Shown: positions 1-6,122, numbered from the stretch's first letter. The stretch is 15,516 nucleotides of DNA from DATBGO01 sp050011895 (GCA_050011895.1 JBEKIF010000076.1:1-15516); one strand, 5' to 3'. Program-made: numbers and translations. The notes: a model not told the origin generated them from the sequence alone.

Positions 1-245
1 ATCCGCCGCTTGCTGTCCACGACCTCGATCGCGCGCATCGCGAACGGCAGCTCCTCGCCGCGCATCAGCAGGTTCACCGCGCCGCCCCGCACCCGTCGCG
101 CCACCCCGCGCTCGACGAGCACTTCCAGGTCGCGGCGGATCGTCAGCTCGGCCGTGCCGAACTCGGCGGCCGCGGTTACGACATCGACCCGGCCGTCCCG
201 ACGCAAGACCTCGACCAGCTCGCTCAGACGTTGCGACGCATCCAT
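1..245 (-). CDS. DeoR-family transcriptional repressor, N-terminal part
   Basis: The gene runs off the left edge, so only about 81 N-terminal residues are visible, starting at an ATG at 243-245. They form a DeoR-type winged helix-turn-helix: a leading helix (QRLSELVEVLRRDGRV), then AAEFGTAELTIRRDLEVL with the family hallmark TIRRDL, then the wing RRVRGGAV. Members of this family usually repress sugar, polyol or nucleoside catabolic genes and respond to a phosphorylated sugar bound by the C-terminal domain, which is not in view, so the effector cannot be named. A GGAG lies only three bases before the start. A palindromic operator about 31 bp upstream suggests autoregulation. The family call is firm; the regulated pathway is unknown. 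Confidence 0.88.
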   Translation of the reverse strand, partial: MDASQRLSELVEVLRRDGRVDVVTAAAEFGTAELTIRRDLEVLVERGVARRVRGGAVNLLMRGEELPFAMRAIEVVDSKRR

Positions 246-275
246 AGGCTCCAAGATACATCAGACATGTGCGTA

Positions 276-294
276 CGAACATCAACAATGTTCG
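276..294. promoter_or_regulatory. Probable DeoR-family operator
   Basis: A perfect 7-5-7 inverted repeat, CGAACAT then CAACA then ATGTTCG, lies upstream of the DeoR start. The ATGTTCG half-site matches the half-site of known DeoR/GlpR-type operators, although in those the halves usually point the other way round the dyad. Its place, about 31-49 bp before the start codon, would overlap the -35 region of the repressor gene and fits autorepression. Assignment to this repressor is inference. Confidence 0.55.
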
Positions 295-349
295 AATCGA
301 TCGACGGCGGCGGTGCTGGATGCCGGGCCGGTCGGGTGGGCTGCGGACG

Positions 350-570
350 GCTGCCCGGGCACACTGCCAGGCGTTCTTCCCCTGGTACAACACCCGCCAC
401 CGTTCTCGGGCCTGGGCCTGCACACCGCCGCCGACGTCCACCACGGCACAGCCGCGGCCATCCAGGCCAGCCGCGCCCGCGTCCTGACCGCCGCCTACTC
501 CACCCGCCCCGAGCGCTTCGTCCGCAAGCCCCCGGTCCCGCCGGCTCTGCCCGCCACCTCAGAACCCCGC
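350..570 (+). pseudogene. IS3-family transposase C-terminal remnant, frameshifted
   Basis: Two reading frames together encode the typical end of an actinobacterial IS3-family transposase (OrfB, rve integrase core). The first frame, from about 362, reads HCQAFFPWYNTRHR. After loss of one base near 398-405 it continues in the next frame as SGLGLHTAADVHHGTAAAI, then RARVLTAAY, RPERFVRKP and PPALP. The catalytic DDE part is absent, so this is a dead fragment of roughly 70 codons. The text CTCATACAGGGATGACAGG at 579-597 could be part of the old right end of the element, but no matching left end is visible. From there to 741 nothing else is recognisable. The homology call rests on the family signature WYN.xHRHSGLGLHTxxDVHxGTA; the missing base is read directly from the sequence. 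Confidence 0.75.
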
Positions 571-741
571 GATGGCGCCTCATACAGGGATGACAGGTTC
601 CGCCGGGGGATCACCGGCAAGCTTATAGACATCACTGCTGTCTTCACCGCTGTGTGCCATCGGCTCTATCGGCGCCCGGCCTGCGGGCCGTAGCTCTCGC
701 AGCTGCACGCATCGGGGGTACTCGGAGACGATCCTGAAAGA

Positions 742-1161
742 TCAGGGCAGCAGCTTCAGTGCCTTCACATGATTCGGCCGGACCACGGTGAAATGCCGCC
801 GGTCTAGCGTGGCCACCTCCGTCAGCTTCAACCGCTCCGCCACAGCGACCACCGACGCGTCCGTAGTTCCCAGCGGCAGGCTCCCATATTTGACGACCAA
901 ATCGGCCATCCGCGCGTAGTCCGCCGTGGTGAGCTCTACGGTCAGGAAATCCCTGTCCGCCAGCGAGCGCAAGAACAAGGACTCCACTCGCGGGCCAGCC
1001 TCGCGAGCGAGGAGATAGCCAACTTCCGCTACCACGGGGGCTGGTATCAGCAAATCGATCCCAGCCGCATGCACGTCAGTGAACAGCTTCACACAGGCCA
1101 GATGATCGGCATCGTTCGACAGTGCCGCGGCCACCAGCGGGCCGGTATCGCAGATGATCAC
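742..1161 (-). CDS. PIN-domain ribonuclease toxin, VapC type
   Basis: This 139-residue protein has the size and layout of VapC toxins, Mg-dependent RNases that cut tRNA or rRNA when freed from their antitoxin. The acidic PIN residues are in place: D5 in MIICDTGPLV, E46 in PAPVVAEVGYLL, D101 in GTTDASVVAVAERL and D120 in VATLDRRHF. The start is a GTG at 1159-1161 that shares four bases (GTGA) with the antitoxin stop, so translation is coupled and the antitoxin is made first. No hydrophobic segment is present, so it is cytoplasmic. The active site looks intact. The RNA target cannot be read from sequence. Nothing suggests a link to the polysaccharide genes; it is a stand-alone accessory module next to a transposase remnant. 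Confidence 0.88.
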   Translation of the reverse strand: MIICDTGPLVAAALSNDADHLACVKLFTDVHAAGIDLLIPAPVVAEVGYLLAREAGPRVESLFLRSLADRDFLTVELTTADYARMADLVVKYGSLPLGTTDASVVAVAERLKLTEVATLDRRHFTVVRPNHVKALKLLP

Positions 1162-1370
1162 GCCGGACGGCCGAATCCATCTCCGAGCAGATCCTCAGAC
1201 CTGGCAGCCACGTCAGGCGTGCTGCTCTCTCCCGCACCGAACCAAGCCGGAGGCCAGGACCTGTCCCTGACCGCACGAACATAGCGGCGCACGTCATCGA
1301 GCACCGCTGGTACCTCGTTCTCAGGAAGCTCCTCGACCAGGCGGAGCAGTTCTTCGCGCTGCACGCTCAT
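1158..1370 (-). CDS. Antitoxin of the PIN-toxin pair (VapB-like)
   Basis: A 70-residue acidic protein directly upstream of the PIN toxin, overlapping it by four bases. It opens with REELLRLVEELPENEVPAVL, a helix pattern common to small actinobacterial antitoxins, followed by DDVRRYVRAV. It ends with PPAWFGAGE and a tail ARSEDLLGDGFGR, the usual C-terminal segment thought to lie in the toxin's active-site groove. There is no clear ribbon-helix-helix or AbrB N-terminus, so the DNA-binding class is uncertain. The ATG at 1368-1370 has no Shine-Dalgarno sequence but lies six bases after a TACACT box, consistent with a leaderless transcript. Such pairs normally repress their own promoter through the complex. 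Confidence 0.8.
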   Translation of the reverse strand: MSVQREELLRLVEELPENEVPAVLDDVRRYVRAVRDRSWPPAWFGAGESSTPDVAARSEDLLGDGFGRPA

Positions 1371-1376
1371 AAACTC

Positions 1377-1382
1377 AGTGTA
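1377..1382 (-). promoter_or_regulatory. Putative -10 box of the toxin-antitoxin operon (leaderless)
   Basis: On the minus strand TACACT (matches TANNNT) is followed by six bases and then the antitoxin ATG. That spacing puts the transcription start at or next to the start codon, as in the many leaderless genes of actinobacteria, and explains the missing ribosome site. No convincing -35 box is seen. Confidence 0.4.
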
Positions 1383-1545
1383 CGGAAGCTGTCCTCAGAG
1401 CAGATGGCTTGCCGTCGCCAGCACCAGGCAAGATTCACGTGACTACGGCTATACGCTTGCTGAACTGCGGAAACTATAGGACGATCTTGCCATTTCCGCG
1501 CTACGAGTCGAGTTGTTCTTCAACCACAGGATGCGTAGTGGCTCC

Positions 1546-1570
1546 GCGGCGCCGTTGCCGACGGCGCCGC
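1546..1570 (-). terminator. Hairpin terminator after the TetR gene
   Basis: A perfect 10-bp stem, GCGGCGCCGT paired with ACGGCGCCGC around a 5-base loop, begins about 22 bases past the TetR stop codon. There is no T-tract, which is common for actinobacterial terminators. Confidence 0.6.
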
Positions 1571-1592
1571 CCGCCGCAGCACCTTCCCCGGC

Positions 1593-2270
1593 TCAGCGCG
1601 ATGGATGTGCGCGCAGCCCCGCGATCAGCACTTCGAGCATCTCGCGGAGGGTCGTGGTGAAGTCGAGCCGCATGGCCGCGAGCGCCGGGTCGGCCTCGTA
1701 GGCGGCCAGCATCGCGGCCGCCGGGCGCGATTGGGTCCACACGGCGCCGGTCACTATCATCGTGGCGCCGGCCAGCCGCCACGCGTCGCGCTCGCCGAGT
1801 TCAGGCACGTGCTCGAGCATCAGCCGGGCCAGAACGGCGATGTTCGCCAGGGCCGCGCGCTTGAACTTCGCGGCGACCTGCGGGGAGACATTGCGCTCCA
1901 GCACCGCGGCCTGAGCGCTGATGAGGTCGCAAAGGACCGGGCGGCCCGCCAGCGAGGTCGCGAGCGCGGCGGCTAGCTGATCGCCACGTCCGGACGGTGC
2001 CGCGCCCGCGTCTACCGCGGCGGTCAGGGCGTCGCCGAGCTGCTCCAGCCACTCCCGCGATGCGGCATCCAGCAGCTCGAGCAGCACAGCCTCGCGGGAC
2101 TCGAAGTAACGCAGCACGTTCGACTTCGCCAGCCCGACGCGCCGGCTCAGCTCGTTGAGGCTGACCTGCTCCACCGGCATCTCGGCCAGCATCCCGGCCG
2201 CGGTGTCCAGGATCACCCGACTGCGCTCCGCGCGCTGCTCCGCGCTGCGCGCGCGCTGGAAGGACATCAT
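1593..2270 (-). CDS. TetR-family transcriptional repressor
   Basis: A 225-residue protein with an N-terminal TetR helix-turn-helix at about residues 14-60: RSRVILDTAAGMLAE, then VSLNELSRRVGLAKSNVLRY with the FESREAVLLELL segment that closes the domain. The rest is an all-helical ligand-binding and dimerisation region (LAGRPVLCDLISAQAAVLER, then LARLMLEHVPEL) as in the tetracycline-repressor-like C-terminal families. It is divergent from a short-chain dehydrogenase gene, with about 100 bp between that holds three copies of a palindromic operator, so it most likely represses itself and the dehydrogenase. Two ATGs in tandem (2265-2270) are possible starts. The outer one has a TAGACT -10 box six bases before it, suggesting a leaderless message. 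The ligand is unknown and is perhaps a substrate of the dehydrogenase. Confidence 0.9.
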   Translation of the reverse strand: MMSFQRARSAEQRAERSRVILDTAAGMLAEMPVEQVSLNELSRRVGLAKSNVLRYFESREAVLLELLDAASREWLEQLGDALTAAVDAGAAPSGRGDQLAAALATSLAGRPVLCDLISAQAAVLERNVSPQVAAKFKRAALANIAVLARLMLEHVPELGERDAWRLAGATMIVTGAVWTQSRPAAAMLAAYEADPALAAMRLDFTTTLREMLEVLIAGLRAHPSR

Positions 2271-2276
2271 CCCCAG

Positions 2277-2282
2277 AGTCTA
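2277..2282 (-). promoter_or_regulatory. Putative -10 box of the TetR gene (leaderless)
   Basis: TAGACT on the minus strand is followed by CTGGGG and the first ATG. It touches the first operator copy, so a bound repressor would cover the promoter. A -35 box is not evident. Confidence 0.4.
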
Positions 2283-2349
2283 CAGACCCCCGGTCTGTTG
2301 TGATCAGACCGGCAGTCTGTTAAGTTACTCATAACAGACCAGCAGTCTC
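2282..2349. promoter_or_regulatory. Three-copy TetR operator between divergent genes
   Basis: The core CAGAC-N5-GTCTG occurs at 2283-2297 and 2305-2319, and with one mismatch at 2335-2349. The first copy extends to a 7-3-7 dyad, ACAGACCCCCGGTCTGT (2282-2298). The copy starts are 22 and 30 bp apart, so dimers on copies 1 and 2 would lie about two helical turns apart on one face. The first copy abuts the TetR -10 box and the third lies in the dehydrogenase promoter region, upstream of its GGGAG ribosome site at 2363-2367. Confidence 0.75.
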
Positions 2350-2372
2350 TAGTAGCCAGTCCGGGAGTCACC

Positions 2373-3305
2373 ATGTACGTCGTACCCGACCAGACCGGGA
2401 AGTTCGCCGTCGTCACCGGCGCCAACAGCGGCACGGGCAAGGAAACCGCGCGGCGCCTCGCCGGTGCCGGGGCGCGTGTCATGATGGCCGTCCGCACCGT
2501 CGCCAAGGGCGAGCTGGCCCGCGCCGAGATCCTGGCGCAGCACCCGCACGCACAGCTCGAGGTGCGCCGCATCGACCTTGCCGACCTGGCCTCGGTCACG
2601 GAGTTCGCCAACGGGCTCTTCGCCGATGGCACGCCCCTCGACCTGCTGGTCAACAACGCCGGGGTAATGGCCCCGCCCACCCGCATGACCACGGCCGACG
2701 GATTCGAGCTGCAGCTGGGCAGCAATTTCCTGGGCCCGTTCGCCCTGACGGTCCGGGTCCTGCCGGTGCTGCTCCGGGCCGCCGCCCCGCGCGTGGCCAC
2801 CATGAGCAGCGGCGCGGCCAACTTCGGCCGGATCCGCTTCCAGGACCTGCAGTGGGAGCACGGCCGCTATAGCCCCTATCGCGCTTACGCCCAGTCCAAG
2901 CTCGCCGACCTCATGCTGGCCCGGCACCTCGCCGCCATCGCCGGGCAGCGGGACTGGGGCCTGACGAGCACCGCCGCGCACCCCGGCTATACCCGCACGA
3001 ACCTGCAGACGGCAGGCGCGAGTCTCGGGCGCGGCAAGCCGACGTTCCTGCATTCGCTGCTCCTTTCCATCGACTTCCTGCCTTCGCAGGAAGCCGGGCA
3101 GGGCGCTGAGCCGCTGCTGTACGCCGCGACCAGCCCCGAGGCCGCCGCGGGCGGATACTACGGGCCGGGCGGACGATTCGGATTGGTCGGCCCCGCTGTC
3201 ACTGTTAGCCCGCCCCGCAGGGCTCTCGACGCCGCCGCCAGCGCCCGCCTGTGGGCCGAGGCCGAGCGCCTCACCGGCGTCGCGCTGCCCGCGCCCGTCG
3301 CCTGA
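2373..3305 (+). CDS. Short-chain dehydrogenase/reductase, retinol-dehydrogenase-like
   Basis: A 310-residue NAD(P)-dependent oxidoreductase of the classical SDR fold. The cofactor motif is TGANSGTGKE (residues 15-24), NNAG is at 94-97, the structural Asn is N118 in LGSNFLGPF, the catalytic Ser lies in MSSGAA (145-146), and Y172-A-Q-S-K176 is the active-site pair. The R41 after the second beta strand (MMAVRT) favours NADP(H). The length, the HPGYTRTNLQ segment and the YYGPGGRFGLVGP tail resemble the retinol-dehydrogenase/WW-domain-oxidoreductase-like group, a large actinobacterial family of mostly unknown substrate. The start has a GGGAG site five bases upstream. It is divergent from a TetR repressor with shared operators and is followed after 150 bp by an alpha/beta hydrolase on the same strand. 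The substrate cannot be inferred. Confidence 0.9.
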   Translation: MYVVPDQTGKFAVVTGANSGTGKETARRLAGAGARVMMAVRTVAKGELARAEILAQHPHAQLEVRRIDLADLASVTEFANGLFADGTPLDLLVNNAGVMAPPTRMTTADGFELQLGSNFLGPFALTVRVLPVLLRAAAPRVATMSSGAANFGRIRFQDLQWEHGRYSPYRAYAQSKLADLMLARHLAAIAGQRDWGLTSTAAHPGYTRTNLQTAGASLGRGKPTFLHSLLLSIDFLPSQEAGQGAEPLLYAATSPEAAAGGYYGPGGRFGLVGPAVTVSPPRRALDAAASARLWAEAERLTGVALPAPVA

Positions 3306-3454
3306 CCGGGACGCCCACGCATGCCGGAGCACCAGCGGGAGGCGCGGCAGCAGGCCGGCTGCGGGCCAGCGCCGCTAGTGTGTCTCGAGCCGGTGGCAGG
3401 GCGAAGCGACGGATAGCCGGCCTGGCGCATTCGTGCTCGTCGTCAGGAGCTGCG

Positions 3455-4276
3455 GTGGACGGAAGACGGCATTCGGTGGCCGCCCCTGACGGCGTCCGCA
3501 TCGGCCTGCTCACCGCCGGGACTGGCCCGGCATTGCTGCTGGTCCATGGCGGCATGGGCCGCATCGAGCGGTGGGCGCCGATGTGGGGAGCGCTGACCGC
3601 GCGCTGGCGCGTGACGGCGATGGACCGCCGGGGGCGGGGATCCAGCGGCGACGCTGAGACCTATGCGCTGAGCAAGGAGTACGACGATATCGCCGCCGTG
3701 GCCGCCAGCCTGGCAGCCGATGAGGCCGGACCCGTCGACGTCTTCGCCCACAGTTACGGTGCGACGTGCACGCTGGGAGCGGCGGCTCGGGGGGCGCCGT
3801 TCCGGCGGATCGCGCTGTACGAGCCGCCCGGGCCGCAGACCGCCTCCCGCGACTGGGTCGAGCGGTCCGCTGCCCTCGTCGCCGAGGGCAGGATCGGGCG
3901 CGCGATGGTCAGCTTCCTCACCGAGATCATCGGCCTGACCGCAGGGCAGATCAAGGAACTGAGAAACGCCCCCGGCGCTTACGACATCTTTCCCATCGTC
4001 ACCGCGACGATGCCGCGCGAGGCGCAGGCGCTCACGACCGTCGATCTGCTCAGCGCCGCCGCGGCGATCAGCTGTCCGGTGCTGCTGCTGCTCGGCGAGC
4101 GGAGCCCGCCGTGGGCTGGCGACATCACCCGCGCGCTGGCCGCCGCGCTCCCGGCCGCCGACCTGGCGGTCCTGCCCGGTCAGGGGCACGAGGCCGTCGA
4201 CTCGGCTCCCGAACTCGTGGTGAGCGAGCTACGCCGGTTCTTCGGCGGCGGGGCCGCCGCTGGCGCCGCGGGATAG
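3455..4276 (+). CDS. Alpha/beta hydrolase
   Basis: A 273-residue alpha/beta-hydrolase-fold protein. The open frame extends further upstream, but a GTG at 3455 is chosen because AGGAG (3445-3449) sits five bases before it and homology begins just after it. Visible landmarks are the oxyanion-hole loop LLLVHGGMG (H31-G32-G33), DRRGRGSSG (57-65), the nucleophile elbow FAHSYGATC with S100, and the catalytic His H245 in LPGQGHEAV. The acid is less clear: LLLLGERSPPW (211-220) has Arg where Asp is usual in this family's GxDSPP pattern, leaving E215 or D223 as candidates. No signal peptide, so cytoplasmic. It follows the dehydrogenase by 150 bp and may share its transcript. The substrate is unknown. 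A strong hairpin overlaps the stop codon. Confidence 0.87.
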   Translation: MDGRRHSVAAPDGVRIGLLTAGTGPALLLVHGGMGRIERWAPMWGALTARWRVTAMDRRGRGSSGDAETYALSKEYDDIAAVAASLAADEAGPVDVFAHSYGATCTLGAAARGAPFRRIALYEPPGPQTASRDWVERSAALVAEGRIGRAMVSFLTEIIGLTAGQIKELRNAPGAYDIFPIVTATMPREAQALTTVDLLSAAAAISCPVLLLLGERSPPWAGDITRALAAALPAADLAVLPGQGHEAVDSAPELVVSELRRFFGGGAAAGAAG

Positions 4277-4294
4277 TCCTGCGGCGCCAGCGGC
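4256..4294. terminator. Bidirectional hairpin between convergent genes
   Basis: A perfect 14-bp inverted repeat, GCCGCTGGCGCCGC and GCGGCGCCAGCGGC, has an 11-base centre in which GGA/TCC can pair further. The stop codon of the hydrolase sits in the loop. The convergent LamG gene ends at 4347, so the hairpin can end transcription from both sides. No T-run on either strand. Confidence 0.7.
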
Positions 4295-4346
4295 CCTGGG
4301 CTAGCCCGGCGTCGATCCGGGCCGCGCTAGCGGCAGCGCGGTGCGC

Positions 4347-5318
4347 TCACTTTCGAGACGAGGACCCAGACGAGGACATGGCGTTATACGTCGCCGCTAT
4401 GTCGCTGCCCGGCATGGCGTAGTCATAGACCGCGACCTTGCCGATCGCGCCCTCGAAATAGGAATCGAGGCTCCGGGTCCCGATGCGGAATGGGGCGCTG
4501 GACGCCTTCGGCGTGACGTCGTACTGGCCGAGGCTTACCTTGCCTCGCTGGACGCCGTTCTTGTAGAGCGCGATGTATCCGTGCGGCCAGCCGGACGTAG
4601 CCTGGGCGTCCACGACGAAGGTGACCATCATCCAGGTGCCGATGACATTCGTGTCCTGGAAGTATGCGCCCGAACCCAGCCCGCCTGCCAGATTCCACAC
4701 GTACGCAGATACCCGGTTCGGCCGGGGCGGCGACTCCGAGTTGGTGTACGAGTACATGCGGAACGCATATTCGTACTGGTCGGGCATGCCCTTCCCGAGG
4801 ATGTAGACATACCCCGTTCCCTCTTCCTTCGGAAATTGCTTGACCGAGGCCCGGACCCAGGCTTCCACTGTGAGGCAGCCGGTATTCGTGATGGACAGCG
4901 CATTCGACGAAGGCACCTCGGCATACTGGTTCTGGCCATTGAACGAGGTAGCCACGTCCCCGTTCGGGAGCGCCGCCGGGCTGAAGGTACCGCCGGCCGG
5001 CAGATATGTGGCATTATGCTTATTACCAGACATATCAGCACCTGTCCCGGACGCTGGACTGGACAACGGCAGATACAGGGCCGGGCTGTAGGACAGTACC
5101 TGCCGGTCATACCCGTCGGTGACCCCGGCGGGCGGGCTCACCACTGACGGGGGCGTGGCGCAGTTCGTCACCGTCGGGGAAACGAGGCTGACGATGATCG
5201 CCACCAGGCCTGCGCCGACCACTGCGAGCGCGGCTGCTATCGCGGTGAGGCGATTCCTGCCTAGCCATCGTGACCGGGCCGGGCCACCGCCGACCGGGTG
5301 CGTATCCCGAGTAAACAT
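4347..5318 (-). CDS. Membrane-anchored LamG/concanavalin-like lectin domain protein
   Basis: A 323-residue type II membrane protein. A basic cytoplasmic N-terminus (residues 1-23) precedes one hydrophobic segment (about 25-47, LTAIAAALAVVGAGLVAIIV). A short linker with a TNCATPP sequence then leads to a single LamG/laminin-G-like jelly roll at about 76-315. Diagnostic pieces are LYLPLSS at its start, SFNGQNQYAEVP, the strand LTVEAWVRA, WMMVTFVVDA, ALYKNGVQRGK, FRIGTRSLDSYFEGAIGKVAVYD and a closing helix IAATYNAM. Such domains bind glycans, and here the likely role is holding the polymer made by the neighbouring synthase; that is inference. The ATG has AGGGGG five bases upstream. It lies in the same direction as the lyase gene, but 804 bp with tandem repeats separate them, so it probably has its own promoter. 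Confidence 0.85.
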   Translation of the reverse strand: MFTRDTHPVGGGPARSRWLGRNRLTAIAAALAVVGAGLVAIIVSLVSPTVTNCATPPSVVSPPAGVTDGYDRQVLSYSPALYLPLSSPASGTGADMSGNKHNATYLPAGGTFSPAALPNGDVATSFNGQNQYAEVPSSNALSITNTGCLTVEAWVRASVKQFPKEEGTGYVYILGKGMPDQYEYAFRMYSYTNSESPPRPNRVSAYVWNLAGGLGSGAYFQDTNVIGTWMMVTFVVDAQATSGWPHGYIALYKNGVQRGKVSLGQYDVTPKASSAPFRIGTRSLDSYFEGAIGKVAVYDYAMPGSDIAATYNAMSSSGSSSRK

Positions 5319-5370
5319 GATATCCCCCTGCTTGTTTGGTTTGCGGTGATATCTGCATCACTCTTATTTA

Positions 5371-5386
5371 TGTGCCGTACGGCACA
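5371..5386. promoter_or_regulatory. Perfect 16-bp palindrome upstream of the LamG gene
   Basis: TGTGCCGTACGGCACA is a perfect dyad centred about 60 bp before the LamG start. On the minus strand it is followed by the AT-rich TAAATAAG, a plausible -10 region. Symmetry, size and place fit a dimeric regulator site. No other copy was seen in the window and the regulator is unknown. Confidence 0.5.
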
Positions 5387-5561
5387 CAGGGGGGGCGGAT
5401 GTTCTTTGCTTCAGCAAGGTACATGCTGAGTGGTGTGCGGTTCACGCAGACTTTCCGGCCGATTCGCCTCGGCCCGGCATTCTCCCATCCCAGCCATTCA
5501 CGGTGCGGGGCACAGTAGAAGTGCTGACGGCGGCCGCTGGCCACAGCGGACCGGGTACGTG

Positions 5562-5696
5562 TCAGCCCCGAGTTCGGCGCGACCGGCAGGCTGCCGCCGG
5601 ACCGGCGCGCGAGCGATCGTGGTTCCCCGTCAACCGCGCGGTCGCGATGTCGCCGGACGATCGGGCCGCTGGTCTCCTGCCGCTGGTCTCGCTCAT
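5562..5696 (-). CDS. Possible small protein, 44 residues, or gene remnant
   Basis: An ATG at 5694-5696 is preceded, six bases away, by AAAGGAGG (5703-5710 on the complement), one of the two best ribosome sites in the window. It opens a frame of 44 codons starting MSETSGRRPAARSSGD and ending in TGA. The product is rich in Arg, Ala, Ser and Gly, has no hydrophobic segment and matches no family I know. It could be a true small protein, a leader peptide ahead of the LamG gene (whose start lies about 240 bp downstream in the same direction), or the surviving start of a gene whose body was lost. Composition is what random high-GC sequence would give, so the case rests on the ribosome site alone. 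Confidence 0.3.
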   Translation of the reverse strand: MSETSGRRPAARSSGDIATARLTGNHDRSRAGPAAACRSRRTRG

Positions 5697-5805
5697 CTGC
5701 GGCCTCCTTTCGACGCTCGGCCGGTGCTTCGCGACGGGTGTGAAGCCTGCCTAAGTCCTCCTCAGCCGCGATACCCCTACTGACTAAACGTAAGCATGAT
5801 AATTC

Positions 5806-5816
5806 AATCTGTAATC
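5806..5816. promoter_or_regulatory. 11-bp AT-rich box, first copy
   Basis: AATCTGTAATC (complement GATTACAGATT) here recurs at 12942-12952 in front of the secreted deacetylase gene. Here it is about 110 bp upstream of the 44-codon frame and about 490 bp before LamG. Its AT-richness in high-GC DNA and the fact that both copies lie in gene-free regions of one locus make a common regulator site possible; chance is not excluded. Confidence 0.3.
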
Positions 5817-5829
5817 AACCCTCACTGCT

Positions 5830-5883
5830 GCCCGGTGCTTGCTGACTGCCCGCTGCTTGCTGACTGCCCGCTGGTTGTTGACG
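5830..5883. repeat. 18-bp tandem repeat, three copies
   Basis: Units are GCCCGGTGCTTGCTGACT, then the same with one change, then a third with four further changes. A partial unit (CACTGCT) precedes them. They lie in the lyase-LamG intergenic region, about 95 bp from a second array with an unrelated unit. Confidence 0.8.
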
Positions 5884-5978
5884 GGGCCGCTTCTCGTGAC
5901 GGGGCACCCGGGCGACCGCCGCCCGGAATTACCGGACATGTCAGCATCTGACGAGTCTCCGGGGTCCAGAGCCACCGC

Positions 5979-6110
5979 CCGGCGGTGCAGCGGCCCTGCG
6001 GCCCGGCGGCCCTGCGGCCCGGCGGCCCTGCGGCCCGGCGGTGCAGCGGCCCGGCGGTGCAGCGGCCCGGCGGTGCAGCGGCCCGGCGGTGCAGCGGCCC
6101 GGCGGTGCAG
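5979..6110. repeat. 8/16-bp GC-rich tandem array after the lyase gene
   Basis: The stretch can be written as sixteen 8-bp half-units of four kinds: GCAGCGGC, CCGGCGGT, CCTGCGGC and CCGGCGGC. They form 16-bp repeats: CCTGCGGCCCGGCGGC-type on the left, then four to five GCAGCGGCCCGGCGGT on the right, ending in a partial GCAG. The right-hand copies are identical, so expansion was recent. The array ends 12 bases from the lyase stop codon and may affect the 3' end of that message. It is not coding: 16 is not a multiple of three and the frames through it give simple Gly/Pro/Arg-rich text. Confidence 0.85.
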
Positions 6111-6122
6111 ACAGTTACATTG

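Larger units (their letters stand above)
5319..6122. other. 804-bp intergenic region of the polysaccharide locus
   Basis: Between the lyase stop and the LamG start there is no conserved gene. It holds, from left to right, the LamG ribosome site, a perfect 16-bp palindrome, a possible 44-codon ORF, a short AT-rich stretch around 5785-5818 with a box shared with the deacetylase promoter region, an 18-bp triple repeat and a dense 8/16-bp array that ends 12 bases before the lyase stop codon. The AT-rich stretch is the best place for a LamG-directed promoter, but no clear -35/-10 pair stands out. Confidence 0.6.

Noticed and set aside
674..688. Terminator after the PIN toxin
   Set aside because: Only a 5-bp GCCCG/CGGGC stem about 55 bases past the stop; too weak in DNA of this GC content.
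2349..3332. Minus-strand frame of 327 codons
   Set aside because: Antisense shadow of the short-chain dehydrogenase, with no recognisable motif.
3251..3454. Longer N-terminus for the alpha/beta hydrolase
   Set aside because: The upstream in-frame part is Arg/Ala-rich, overlaps the dehydrogenase end and has no ribosome site, whereas GTG 3455 has AGGAG at the right distance.
3443..4189. Minus-strand frame of 248 codons
   Set aside because: Antisense shadow of the alpha/beta hydrolase; Arg/Gly-rich with no domain.
5400..5480. Cyclic-di-GMP-type riboswitch before the LamG gene
   Set aside because: TTCACGCAGACTTTCCGGCC vaguely recalls the class I core, but it is on the wrong strand for LamG and lacks the other conserved segments.
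5503..5754. Plus-strand frame of 83 codons ending in a hydrophobic stretch
   Set aside because: No ribosome site and no family match; the opposite strand has a better ribosome site, itself only weakly supported.
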